Positions 1 to 7,575 of a stretch of 27,500 nucleotides of DNA are shown here, piece by piece. Source of the DNA: Mesostigma viride (taxonomy: Eukaryota > Streptophyta > Mesostigmatophyceae > Mesostigmatales > Mesostigmataceae); the NCBI GenBank assembly GCA_009746045.1, contig RPFO01001048.1:1-27500 (forward strand). Reading direction: 5' to 3'. Made by a program: the position numbers and the translations under genes. The notes beneath the pieces were generated by a model that saw only the letters and a program-made list of their open reading frames with translations, ran no database searches and was not told the DNA's origin. Each line of letters starts with the position of its first letter. Position 1 is the stretch's first letter.

Positions 1-35
1 AAAAAGGGAAAGGAGGAAAATGGAAAGGGTCCCGC

Positions 36-455
36 GTGCACCGGTACTTCGCCGTGCCTCCAGGGTCCTCCTCGTCCAGTCGCCAGGTCCTCGACAAGAT
101 ACCGGCGGACAAGGTCCAGATGATGCGACAGATGGTGCAGCTGAAACTGGACAACGTGTCCAAGGACCTCAGAAAGAGGAGTCTCGCGCCGAACGTGAGG
201 GCCGCCCTCCAATTGTACAAACGCATCGCGGAGATCCAGATGGGAGTGCTGACGGGCGGCGGGCAGGGCGGCACCCCGTCGGTGGACAAGCTCGTGTACC
301 AGGACGCGAAGGCCAGAGGGTCGAACCCGGACCTGGAGCGACTGCTGGCCATCTTGCGGGACGCCTCCATAGACTGCGAGTTCCTCAAGTCCTTCCACAA
401 CCAGCCGAACATGATGAGGGCCGCGAACAGGCCGCCTCTGGAATGCAAGAAGTAG
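36..455 (+). CDS. Unknown virus-like protein, 5' end uncertain
   Basis: I do not recognise this protein of about 139 residues. It is helical and basic in its first half (PADKVQMMRQMVQLKLDNV), has a Gly-rich turn (TGGGQGG) near residue 80, and ends in a polar tail with PNMMRAANRPP. There is no ATG at this start, which is a GTG. The frame stays open to the left edge of the window, and an ATG at 20 lies in another frame. The true start is therefore either outside the window or separated from this frame by a one-base change. The gene lies head to tail with the next one, 41 bases away, across a T9 tract. Its compact, intronless, GC-rich form matches the following genes, so I group it with the virus-like block. 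The coding call rests on the coherent amino-acid composition of this frame compared with the overlapping ones. Confidence 0.6.
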   Translation: MHRYFAVPPGSSSSSRQVLDKIPADKVQMMRQMVQLKLDNVSKDLRKRSLAPNVRAALQLYKRIAEIQMGVLTGGGQGGTPSVDKLVYQDAKARGSNPDLERLLAILRDASIDCEFLKSFHNQPNMMRAANRPPLECKK

Positions 456-496
456 TCCTGGTCTTTTTTTTTTCTCGTGTGCTATGTATATCGAAC

Positions 497-1072
497 ATGG
501 GAAGGAGCAACTGGAAGGAGACCCCCAAGCAGGCGAAGGACCTCTATCGCAGTTTTCTGTCCGACCTAGCTGGTGCGCGGGCCGACGACATCGGGCGCGA
601 TCTTAAGAAAATTACAAACCTCAAGGCGAGAGACAAATACAGGGATTACCAGAATAACGCGATCAAGGCCACGGAGTACATGATGGGGTGGCCCGAGTTG
701 AAAAAGGCCAATTTCGTGGCGCTCGCGGAAGGCGATCAGAGGTACTACGACGTGCAGAGGAAGAGGCGCGCATCGAGTGCCACGGCGTCGAGGTGGCGCA
801 AGGCCTGCGCCCAGCTCGGGCGCACCCAGTACCGTCGCCGCATCCTGTTGCCAAGGACCAGCGCCGGGTACTGCGCCCCGGGCCGCACGTTCCCCCGGAT
901 CAAGTCCGCGTGGAGCGGCAAGCACATCCGTTTCGGCGATTCCAGTGCCCCCGCCCGCGCGTCGGCCGCCAGTCACCAGCGGAAGAAAAAGAAGAAGAAG
1001 GTCGCCCCTCTGTCTCGCCGCGCGCTGGTCGCGAGGGCGACCGGTGTCCCGAAACACATCAGGTTCTTCTGA
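497..1072 (+). CDS. Unknown basic virus-like protein, 191 aa
   Basis: No family is recognised. The first 90 residues are charged and helical (DIGRDLKKITNLKARDKYRD, then EYMMGWPELKKA). The second half is strongly basic with few hydrophobic runs, contains a lysine cluster (HQRKKKKKK) and ends in KHIRFF. The motif KHIRF occurs twice, near residue 141 and at the C-terminus. A basic tail like this suggests nucleic-acid or virion-core association, but that is inference only. The ATG at 497 is preceded by TATCGAAC, which also sits just before the start of the gene at 2230, and by a T9 tract. The frame is uninterrupted. The long minus-strand frame lying opposite is an antisense shadow. Confidence 0.68.
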   Translation: MGRSNWKETPKQAKDLYRSFLSDLAGARADDIGRDLKKITNLKARDKYRDYQNNAIKATEYMMGWPELKKANFVALAEGDQRYYDVQRKRRASSATASRWRKACAQLGRTQYRRRILLPRTSAGYCAPGRTFPRIKSAWSGKHIRFGDSSAPARASAASHQRKKKKKKVAPLSRRALVARATGVPKHIRFF

Positions 1073-1189
1073 GGCGTCTGAAGCGTAGCCCCGCTCGTCC
1101 TCCTCCTTGTTTTCGCGTTTGACTGACCTCGTCTCGTTTGCATGCACGCAGGAACTCCACCCCGTCAGGCCCATCAGGTAAGTCCCCCA

Positions 1190-1240
1190 TCCACGTCGCG
1201 TCAGGGCGACTACAGGGCGGGTTCGACCCCCGCACGTGGA
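1190..1240 (+). other. tRNA-like minihelix (acceptor stem plus T-arm)
   Basis: TCCACGT at 1190-1196 pairs perfectly with ACGTGGA at 1234-1240. The 3' strand is directly contiguous with a hairpin at 1217-1233 that has a 5-bp stem (GCGGG/CCCGC) and the 7-base loop TTCGACC, the canonical form of a tRNA T-arm. Only 20 bases separate the 5' strand from the T-arm, about half of what a full D-arm plus anticodon arm needs; a 4-bp TCGC/GCGA stem can form there. It is not a complete tRNA. It may be a tRNA remnant, a tRNA-like regulatory element in the leader of the next gene, or chance. Confidence 0.4.
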
Positions 1241-1250
1241 CGAACGCGAC

Positions 1251-1282
1251 AAAAAAACCTCCGTTACCTTACAACTCGCTAC
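1251..1282 (+). promoter_or_regulatory. Upstream element with A-tract and AACCTnCGTTA
   Basis: A run of A residues followed by ACCTCCGTTACCTTAC sits immediately before the ATG at 1283. The same arrangement (A-tract, ACCTGCGTTATTGTAAC) lies before the ATG at 4051, at the same distance. Both genes code for small proteins with a C-terminal membrane segment. I read it as a shared virus-like promoter or leader element. Confidence 0.45.
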
Positions 1283-1676
1283 ATGGGAAATAAGTCCGCG
1301 CCGGACACGACTGGCTACCCCTCGGACATAGTGGCCCAGTGCAAAGACACACTCACGACGGCGTGTCTGACGGCCGCCATGGCCGCGAGGGCAGCCGCCG
1401 ACGCCGTAAGTAGAGCCCTGGCCCCTATGGAGACGCAAGTGAACGACGCGCTCAGCGATCCGGGATGGAAGAGGAGGCCACCGCGCGCTGGAGGAGCAGC
1501 GGTACGCGTACGAGACGCAGATGAAGAGCGTGCTGGCCAAGGACGCCCAAGAGGACGCGCGCAAGATCAAGCTGCTCGTGGGCATCTCCTTCGCCGTCGT
1601 CGCGCTCTCCGTGTTGGCCCTGTACGCGTGGATGAAAAAAATGACTCCTAAGAGTATCGTACCCCAGCCCCGATGA
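1283..1676 (+). pseudogene. Small C-terminal membrane protein, frame-broken
   Basis: The N-terminal part (from MGNKSAPDTTGYPSD) is alanine-rich and helical. Around 1465-1490 the sensible reading moves to another frame. From there a charged helix (YETQMKSVLAKDAQEDARK) leads into one hydrophobic segment (ISFAVVALSVLALYAW) and a short basic tail. The stop, TGA at 1674-1676, overlaps the ATG of the next gene in the arrangement ATGA, which supports this frame as the genuine 3' end. The shift is best explained by single-base losses near 1465 and 1485. It could be decay or a sequencing error. A Gly at position 2 would allow myristoylation. The family is unknown. The layout (soluble helix, then tail anchor) resembles small virion membrane proteins, which is inference. 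Confidence 0.5.
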
Positions 1677-2199
1677 ACTACGCGCTATCGAGCTGCACCG
1701 GACCCAGCGCCGGGTTAGAAAAGAGGATGCAGGTGTTGACCGGCTCGAACGAGGCGGGACACACCGTGTTCCTGCTGAAGTCCCCCCTCCGCGACGTCAC
1801 CTCCTGTCGCCTCGTGTGGGCCAATGTCCCCGCCACCGCGGGGGTCGGACTGAGCACCGCCGTGCACGTCAAGGTGGGCGACAGGAGCCTCGACAAGGTC
1901 GTGACCGCCGTGCCCGCCGCGCCCGGACCCGACATCACGTCCGCCACCGCCGAGGACTTCATGGCGGGCAAGGCGTACTTCTTCGTGATGCCCAACGGGG
2001 TGGAGCTGTACCGCCCCGCCCACGAGATGGACGAGAAGGTCATCTTCACCCCGGAGCTCCCGGGCGTGCAGTCCGTCGAGGTGGAGATCTACGAGATCCC
2101 CCCGCACTTGATGAAGACGGGAAGCGCCCTCGCGTCCTACTCAACCTGGCAGACGAGACGTTCGCCATGGTGCTGGAATTCACGTGCAAGCACCGCTGA
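1673..2199 (+). pseudogene. Unknown beta-rich virus-like protein, one frameshift
   Basis: The product would be about 175 residues. The first ~150 read well from the ATG at 1673: alternating hydrophobic strands (TVFLLKSPL, VHVKVGDRSL, YFFVMPNGVELY, VEVEIYEIPP) suggest an all-beta domain, as in virion components or carbohydrate-binding folds, though I cannot assign a family. Near 2120-2140 the frame changes by -1. The C-terminal strands (LNLADETFAMVLEFTCKHR) then follow and end at a TGA in 2197-2199. Without the shift the frame runs on into low-complexity Arg-rich sequence, which is implausible. The start overlaps the stop of the preceding gene, suggesting cotranscription or tight viral packing. 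An A9 tract follows the stop and precedes the next gene. Confidence 0.5.
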
Positions 2200-2229
2200 A
2201 AAAAAAACTGCCACCATGGTATCGAACAC

Positions 2230-3852
2230 ATGGCGAGAGGTCGCGCGACCGCGAGTAACGCGAAGAAGAAGAGCAAGCCGCCCTCGAGGGCGAAAGGAAC
2301 CCACCGCAGACACCGGGTGCGCGCACACGATACCGGACACGACGAGCCGGTGGAGAGAACGAGCGGCCACGAGGCCGCAGGTGACGCGGCCGGATCCGGT
2401 CAGGGTGGTTTCTCGTGGGAGGCGTTCCTGACGTCGGACGACCCGCCACCGGGACCGGGGGATACCGGTTCCTCGGACGACCCCCCATGGCTCCAAAGGC
2501 ACGCGGCGTGGAGGGCGGGAAGAGACGCCCGGGAGCGGGCGCGGGAAGAGGCATGGGCGGAGAGGGAGAGGCAGCGGCTGGCGGATCCAGAGGCGTTCCG
2601 GAGGGCGCAAAAGGCCGCCAGAGAGAGTGAGTGGAGAGCGGACATGATAGAGAACGCGCCCGAGATCAAGTTAAGGCAGTTTCGAAATAAGGAGACTGAG
2701 CGAACTAAGGAGTGGTATCATCGCGAAAAGGAGCGAAAACAGCAGCTGCCGGAGAAAGCGGGGGCGAACGACCTTGAGGCCTTCCTGATGTCGGAGGACC
2801 CCCCATGGATCCAAAGGCACACGGCGTGGAGGGAGGGGCGGCCCGCTCGAGAGCGGGCGCGGGAAGAGGCATGGGCCGAGAGGGAGAGACAGCGGCTGGC
2901 GGATCCAGAGGCGTTCAGGAGGGCGCAAGAGGCCGCAGATGAGCGTGAGTGGAGAGCGGACATGATAGAGAACGCAACCCGTCAGAAGTCAGGGTTGGAA
3001 AGACTGTGGAACACCGTTAAAAAAAGGAGTGTAGCGGACAGGGATTGGGCGCTCCATGTGGCATTGATGGAGAAGAGGCAACGAATTGACAAGGCCATCC
3101 ATCAGGCAAGGGACCGGGAGATGAGGGAAAAAGAGGCCCCGAAAGTCTCCTTGTTTCTAAACAATCCGGAGCCCTTCCCGGCGTCGGACGACCCATCACC
3201 GGGACCGGGTGTGGCCGATTACTCGGTAGCCGACCTGGAAGCCTTTCTGATGTCGGAGGACCCCCCATGGATCCAAAGGCACGCGGCGTGGAGGGAGGGG
3301 CGGCCCGCTCGAGAGCGGGCGCGGGAAGAAGCGTGGGCGGAGAGGGAAAGACGTCGGCTGGCGGATCCTGAAGCGTTCCGAATTGCAGAAAAAGCCGCCG
3401 CCGACCGCGAGCGGAGAGCGGACATTACAGAGAACGCGCCCGAGAAGTACAGGCAATATCTAAAAAAGAAGCAGGAGCTAAAAGTACTGGCCATCCAGAA
3501 GGAAAAGGAGCGAATACAGCGGGCGATAACGGAGCGAAAACACCGGCTGACAGAGAAAGCGGGGGCAAACGACCTCGAGGCCTTTCTGATGCCCGAGCCC
3601 CCTCCATGGCTCCAAAGGCACACGGAGTGGAGGGAGGGGGGGCTTGCTCGAGAGCGGGCGCGGGAAGAGGCGTGGGCCGAGAGGGAGAGACAGCGGCTGG
3701 CGGATCCAGAGGCGTTCCAGAGGGCGCAAAAGGCCGCCCGCGACCGCGAGTATAAAGCAGACATGGCAGAGAACGCGCCCGAGAAGTACAGGCAATATCG
3801 AAAAGGGGGCAGGAGCGTAAAGCGTCCATCCAGCAGGCAAAGAAGCGGGTAA
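2230..3852 (+). CDS. Charged protein with four-fold internal repeat, 540 aa
   Basis: The frame is open for 540 codons. After a basic N-terminus (about residues 1-35) and a short acidic linker come four copies of a ~65-residue module starting near residues 83, 189, 343 and 456. Each begins with DPPW(I/L)QRH or a close variant, continues through AREEAWAERE, then LADPEAF, and ends near (R)ADMIENAPE. The spacers are charged helices and differ in length; the one between copies 2 and 3 is longer by about 40 residues. The whole is predicted to be mostly alpha-helical. There is no membrane segment or catalytic motif. The last ~15 residues drift from the module pattern just after a G5 run at about 3805, so the C-terminus may be shifted. 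The ATG is preceded by an A9 tract and by TATCGAAC, as at 497. It may be a virion or scaffold-like protein, but the function is unknown. Confidence 0.7.
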   Translation: MARGRATASNAKKKSKPPSRAKGTHRRHRVRAHDTGHDEPVERTSGHEAAGDAAGSGQGGFSWEAFLTSDDPPPGPGDTGSSDDPPWLQRHAAWRAGRDARERAREEAWAERERQRLADPEAFRRAQKAARESEWRADMIENAPEIKLRQFRNKETERTKEWYHREKERKQQLPEKAGANDLEAFLMSEDPPWIQRHTAWREGRPARERAREEAWAERERQRLADPEAFRRAQEAADEREWRADMIENATRQKSGLERLWNTVKKRSVADRDWALHVALMEKRQRIDKAIHQARDREMREKEAPKVSLFLNNPEPFPASDDPSPGPGVADYSVADLEAFLMSEDPPWIQRHAAWREGRPARERAREEAWAERERRRLADPEAFRIAEKAAADRERRADITENAPEKYRQYLKKKQELKVLAIQKEKERIQRAITERKHRLTEKAGANDLEAFLMPEPPPWLQRHTEWREGGLARERAREEAWAERERQRLADPEAFQRAQKAARDREYKADMAENAPEKYRQYRKGGRSVKRPSSRQRSG

Positions 3853-4017
3853 AGGACGACGGAGGCGGGCAGGCGAGTGGCGGCCATCGTGTTGGGGCGA
3901 GAAGGGTCGCGAGGCGCTCCGGAGGAGGGGTGCGCCGGGGGTGAGACAATCCTTATGCTGGCATTCGGGTTAGGGGGGTACCTACTCCGGCCTCGTCCGA
4001 CGCCCGCAGCAGTGCGC

Positions 4018-4050
4018 CAAAATAACCTGCGTTATTGTAACACTATCATC
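4018..4050 (+). promoter_or_regulatory. Upstream element with A-tract and AACCTnCGTTA
   Basis: This is the second copy of the element seen at 1251-1282: an AAAATAA tract, ACCTGCGTTATTGTAAC, then about ten bases to the ATG at 4051. The roughly 170 bases between the previous stop and this element show no convincing gene. Confidence 0.45.
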
Positions 4051-4434
4051 ATGCCCTTCTACCCCCCTACGTACTTGTACCAGACGGGGAACCTTCCCCT
4101 GCAAGGACAGCCCTCCTACAAGGAGCTGAAGGCCGAAATGGTTGCAGAGAGGGAGAACCGTTCGTCGGCAACCTCGCCACCGCCCACCACCACTGACGCG
4201 CCCAGCCCGACAAACGTCAACCAAGGGCCCTCGGCTGAGGTGCAAAGGGACCAGTTTCGTGCGACCACGCTGAGAAGGGACTCGATCGAGGGATACATGG
4301 AGCGACGCGACCAATTCCAACGCCAGCTGATCACCCGTCGTGACCGCGACGGCGGGCATTCGGTGGCAATCGCCGCCTCCGTCGTGCTGGTTCTGGCAAC
4401 GGCGCTACTTGTTTACGTCCTCGTTTATAAATAA
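4051..4434 (+). CDS. Small tail-anchored membrane protein, 127 aa
   Basis: The protein starts MPFYPPTYLYQTGNLP, continues with a Ser/Thr/Pro-rich stretch (about residues 45-70) and a charged helical region with MERRDQFQRQ, and ends in one strong membrane segment (IAASVVLVLATALLVYVLVY) with a single Lys after it. The soluble part is expected outside or in the cytosol, anchored by the C-terminus. The ATG at 4051 is chosen because the conserved upstream element sits right before it; longer readings would run through that element. The next gene starts 16 bases after the stop. The family is unknown; small membrane proteins of this kind are common in large DNA viruses of algae. Confidence 0.65.
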   Translation: MPFYPPTYLYQTGNLPLQGQPSYKELKAEMVAERENRSSATSPPPTTTDAPSPTNVNQGPSAEVQRDQFRATTLRRDSIEGYMERRDQFQRQLITRRDRDGGHSVAIAASVVLVLATALLVYVLVYK

Positions 4435-4450
4435 TGACAGGTACATGTAA

Positions 4451-4852
4451 ATGGGTGGCCTCCTAGTCGGCGCTCTCTTCATCGTCATTCTTGCGAGTCT
4501 CGTTATTTTATTGGTGCGGCACTCCGGAGAAGGGAAGTTGACGAGCCCTTTTTACCCCCCCACCCTGGTTTCATGGCCAGCAAAGGGGCACCCAGGTCCG
4601 CCTTCCTGTGCCTGGGGGGGTGCCCGATAAGCCCTTCGCGGGTGGGGAGACCTTTGTGGACGAGACAGCCGGGATGCAGATGTCCGCGCCCCCCAGCAGC
4701 AGGTGTCGAAGGGCCAAAAGGCCTTAACGGTGATTTGCCAAATAATCACCCAAGGACTTGCCTCATGCACCAAATATAATCTTCCCGATGAAATGCGGAG
4801 TCAGATGAGGGCGATGGACGAGCACAACGCGCGCTTACGTGGTGACAAATAA
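4451..4852 (+). pseudogene. N-terminally anchored small membrane protein, several frameshifts
   Basis: The ATG at 4451 opens a strong membrane segment (LLVGALFIVILASLVILLV) followed by a basic residue. After roughly 45 codons the sensible reading passes through the other two frames before returning to the first. The switches lie near C7 (about 4556), G7 (about 4615) and C6 (about 4693). The last segment reads as a helical domain (KGQKALTVICQIITQGLAS, then PDEMRSQMRAMDEHNAR) and ends at TAA 4850-4852, 24 bases before the next ATG. This fits three separate single-base losses. The coherent C-terminus and good spacing support one ancestral gene of about 130 codons. The function is unknown. Confidence 0.45.
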
Positions 4853-4876
4853 CATCTCGTCGCATGACACATATAC

Positions 4877-6006
4877 ATGGCGACCCCGGGAGAGTGCCCC
4901 TTCACCCTGGACGAGCTGGCGCGGCTGGCGTGCGAGTTCGCGGACCGGCACGTGGTGCCCGCCGCCCACTGCGTGGACTGGATCAGCGTGGAGAAGGACG
5001 TCGCGCCCGCCTTCCGGTACTTCCTCGAGCTCAAGGGGCTGCCCCCATACGACTTCCGGCTCATGGACCAGGACAAGTGGACGGACCACACGCGGGTGTG
5101 GGCCGCCGTGTTCCAGGCGAGGGGGGGGGTCCTCGCCAACTCGTGCACCCCCGCCAAGAGGTGGATGTGGGTGCAGAACCTGGCCCTGCGCCACTCGGAC
5201 GCCCCCGTGGCGCGCGAGATCCCCCCCGCCCCCTGGTGGTTCGACATCAAGGGCTTCTTCCAGCACAGGACCGGGGTCGCCGACCGGAAGGAGAAAAGGG
5301 ACTGGGCCGTCGAGTACATGCAGAAGTACGAGTTATGTCTCACCGTCGGAGAGCAGGAGGAGGCCTTCCTGGAGGACTGCAGCGCCAGCGGGGTGTACGA
5401 CCTCACCGACCTCCTGCAGCTGCGGGCGGTCCGCAAGCACCTGTCCGAGCACGGCGTGCAGCCCCCCGCCTGGGTCGACGCGACCATCCGCAACCTCAGG
5501 CAGCGCCTCACGCTCAACTACCACAACCACACGGGGAAGGGGGGCAAGAAGAGCGACGCGCTCACCCACCGCCTCATGTGGCCGTCCGCGGACGAGGAGG
5601 AGCAGCAGATGCGGGCTGCGTGCCAGAAGGCCGCAAGGGTGACAGGGGTGCCCGAGGGGGGGTAAGGCAGGAGGACGAGGAGATGGAGGAGCCGGAGGAC
5701 GACGCCGTGGGGCAGGAGGACCCCACCGGCGCCTCCATGGGCGCCCACCTGCGCACCTTCCTCAAGGCCAGCCGCCTCGTCCGGCTGGACCCGCAGGCGC
5801 ACATGCAGCTCTCCGCATTCCGCAAGCTCTTCTTCCACGACTTCCTAGAGCTGAAGACCAGCTGCTCGAGGAAAGTCACCAACGAGGAGCTGGGGGACCT
5901 GCTCAGGCCCTACGGCGTCTCCATCCCGAACAAACGGGTGCGGGGGAGGAACGGCGAGCGGGTCGCCATCGTGGCCGGGGTCGCGTCCCAAGAGGAGGAA
6001 AAATGA
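4877..6006 (+). pseudogene. Unknown virus-like protein of ~376 codons, one frameshift
   Basis: The first 262 codons are uninterrupted (MATPGECPFTLDELARLAC at the start, aromatic-rich middle with PPAPWWFDIKGFF, helical end). At 5648-5654 a G7 run is followed by a premature TAA. One more base would lead directly into an acidic linker (EDEEMEEPEDD) and a C-terminal domain of about 100 residues containing LSAFRKLFFHDFLEL and LGDLLRPYGVSIP, ending at TGA 6004-6006. That last domain has the helix-turn-helix-plus-wing look of a small DNA-binding domain, but I could not match it to a family. The start is supported by an AAATAAC and CATATAC leader. Either a two-gene reading or a single broken gene is possible; the homopolymer position favours the single gene. 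Confidence 0.5.
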
Positions 6007-6027
6007 CCCGCGGTGGTGTGAGAAGAC

Positions 6028-6174
6028 ATGGCCGACCCGCGGCCGTACGCCGGACCGGACCTGAGCTCCCGACCCCCGCCGATCACCCCCCTCGTGCTGG
6101 TATGGGCGGCCCAGAAAAATAGCTTGTATATATACCACAGCGCAAACGGACATGGCCCAAAGAGTCCCTCTTAG
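6028..6174 (+). CDS. Possible small ORF, 48 aa
   Basis: This short frame starts MADPRPYAGPDLSSRPPP and continues with a weakly hydrophobic stretch. It overlaps the start of the next gene by 23 bases in another frame and reads through that gene's TATATA leader. I see no homology. It is listed only because genes in this block are small and packed; it may equally be spacer DNA. Confidence 0.2.
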   Translation: MADPRPYAGPDLSSRPPPITPLVLVWAAQKNSLYIYHSANGHGPKSPS

Positions 6175-6435
6175 CTTCCTCACCTCCGACGCCCCCACGC
6201 GCCCCGTCGTGGTCATCGCCGACTCCAACCCGTTCTCCGAGCTCGTCTACACCGCCCCGCCCTCCCCCTTCGACCCCTGGTCGGACGTGGGCAACTTCTA
6301 CAGGGACAACTACCCCCCGTGATCGCCCCGCCCCCCGCACCGATGGGGAGCGGGACCGGGGTGGGGGCGCTCGCCGCCATACTCAGGATCGTCTACGCCG
6401 AGGACACCAACAAGGTCTTCCGGGCGACGGTGTAG
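6152..6435 (+). pseudogene. Small unknown protein, ~94 codons, one frameshift
   Basis: The start at 6152 follows an AAAAATA tract and a TTGTATATATACC TATA-like box. The first 56 codons (from MAQRVPLSFLTSDAPTRPV, later FDPWSDVGNFYRDN) end prematurely at a C6 run (TGA at 6320-6322). One extra C would continue the frame through a Pro-rich linker into a hydrophobic helix (VGALAAILRIVYAED), ending at TAG 6433-6435. The direction of the shift is the same as in the neighbouring plus-strand genes. No family is recognised. Pro, Tyr and Asp/Asn residues dominate the first part. Confidence 0.4.
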
Positions 6436-6470
6436 AAAGTTATCCGCGCACCTGGTACTACTGACGACGC

Positions 6471-6635
6471 ATGGGGTTGTGTCTAGCAAAGTTGACAGTC
6501 ACGCCGTCCCAGAGAGGCTCCATCCGCGTGAACGGGCGCGTCATCGACGAGCCCGCGTACGAGGAGACCTCCAGGGCGGGCGAGAGGCCACACCACACGG
6601 GCGAGGGGAGGGTGGAGCCGCGGTTCCATCTCTAA
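6471..6635 (+). CDS. Small unknown protein, 54 aa
   Basis: The frame runs from ATG 6471 to TAA 6633-6635 and reads MGLCLAKLTVTPSQRGS, then VNGRVIDEPAYEET and a His/Gly/Glu-rich tail. It converges on the minus-strand gene that follows; the two stop codons overlap within TCTAA, an economical arrangement that supports both ends. No membrane segment or known domain is present. Confidence 0.4.
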   Translation: MGLCLAKLTVTPSQRGSIRVNGRVIDEPAYEETSRAGERPHHTGEGRVEPRFHL

Positions 6636-7345
6636 CTATACCGATACGCCGGCTTCCTGAGAGGCCGCGCGCGTTTCTTGGCGGTCGACTTCGACCTCGT
6701 GGGACGCGCCCTCCTCTTGGGAGCGGAGCGCTGGATGATGTAGACGGGGGGCGACCGGCGCGGGCGTGGGCGCGGACGGGGCTTCGTGGCCCCGCGCACC
6801 ACGTACACAGGGTTGTAGGCGGGGTAGTACGAGTAGTAAGGAGCGGGCTGGTAGTACTTGTAAATCTTCGTAGTCGCGGTCGTGGTCGCGGCGGGGGCCG
6901 TCGCCGCTGCCAGTGCCGCCGCGGGGGGGCGGTGCCGCCACTAGAAGGGGGGGGGCAGGCGGGTCCGGGGGGGGTCCGGCCCGCTTCCCGGGCCCGGGCC
7001 GCCTCCCGGGCCTCCGGGACCCGGCCCTCCCGGGCGTCTGGGACCCGGCGCCGGTGAGAAGGGCCCGCTGGCGTCGACCGAGGCGCGCGTGGGGCTGGAC
7101 GGGGCGGACGCGGATCCCCACAGGTTTCGGATCCGTCGGCGCACACCGTTCATGAACCCTCCACCCCCCTGGTCGTCCTCGGGCTGGAAAGTGTCGCGGG
7201 CGTCGAAAAACTCGTCTGCCCGCATGCAGTGCCCCCTGCGGCCCCTGGTGGCGTGCTGGGCGCAGTGGTGGCGGCCGCCCGGGACGGCCGCGCGCCTGCA
7301 CCGGCTGCCCGTCTTGGTGGAAGAAGTGCATCTACCGGATCTCAT
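6632..7345 (-). pseudogene. Cys/His-cluster protein with basic Tyr/Pro-rich tail, broken
   Basis: Reading leftward from ATG 7345, the N-terminus has a compact cluster C6, C16, H26/H27, C28, H31 within a small basic module (RCTSSTKTGSRCRR, then HHCAQH). This looks like the short zinc-binding module found singly or repeated in large DNA viruses, with the pattern C-x(n)-T-x2-G-x2-C-x(n)-H-C-x2-H. An acidic linker and a Gly/Pro-rich stretch follow. A TAG at 6941-6943 interrupts the frame next to a 9-base G/C run. The same frame then resumes with an Ala/Thr-rich segment and a basic Tyr/Pro tail (KIYKYYQPAPYYSYYPAYN) ending at 6632. A nonsense change or paired small indels in the G/C runs explain this. 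It is divergent with the gene at 7401; the 55-base gap must hold both promoters. Function is unknown. Confidence 0.45.
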
Positions 7346-7400
7346 GGATATCGCTGAATTACAAATGCGGTTTTATTTTATGAACCCATCAATAAATATC
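7346..7400. promoter_or_regulatory. Divergent AT-rich intergenic promoter region
   Basis: Only 55 bases separate the minus-strand start at 7345 from the plus-strand ATG at 7401. The stretch is far more AT-rich than its surroundings, with TTTTATTTTA and AATAAATATC, which fits a shared bidirectional promoter. Confidence 0.4.
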
Positions 7401-7541
7401 ATGGACTCCAAGCTCAACAAAGTGTCCAAGGGAGACAGGATCGCGACCGTCGCCGTGGTGGGCGTTTACCTGGCCGTGGTTCTCGGACTAGGGGCCTACC
7501 AAGCGTGCACGGGGCGCGCCGTCAAACGCCGCGTTGTGTGA
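7401..7541 (+). CDS. Very small membrane protein, 46 aa
   Basis: The frame starts MDSKLNKVSKGDRIATVAVV, passes through one hydrophobic segment (VAVVGVYLAVVLGLGAY) and ends with a basic tail (GRAVKRRVV). The positive residues on both sides leave orientation open. ATG 7401 is preferred over upstream ATGs because those would code across the AT-rich promoter-like stretch. An AATAATAATTT tract follows the stop and leads to the next gene, 34 bases away. Confidence 0.5.
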   Translation: MDSKLNKVSKGDRIATVAVVGVYLAVVLGLGAYQACTGRAVKRRVV

Positions 7542-7575
7542 AATAATAATTTGCGTCACGTGTATATATGGCGCG

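Noticed and set aside
1190-1240. A complete tRNA gene
   Set aside because: Acceptor stem and T-arm are present but the space for D-arm and anticodon arm is about half of what is required.
566-1585. 339-aa minus-strand ORF
   Set aside because: It runs antisense across two plus-strand genes and their promoter-like gap, with low-complexity composition.
3219-3949. Minus-strand ORFs opposite the four-fold repeat gene
   Set aside because: They mirror the repeat structure of the plus-strand gene and are Ser/Arg/Pro-rich antisense readings.
4877-6006. Assignment as a virus primase/helicase C-terminal domain
   Set aside because: The last ~100 residues look like a winged helix, but I see no Walker or primase motif and could not support the name.
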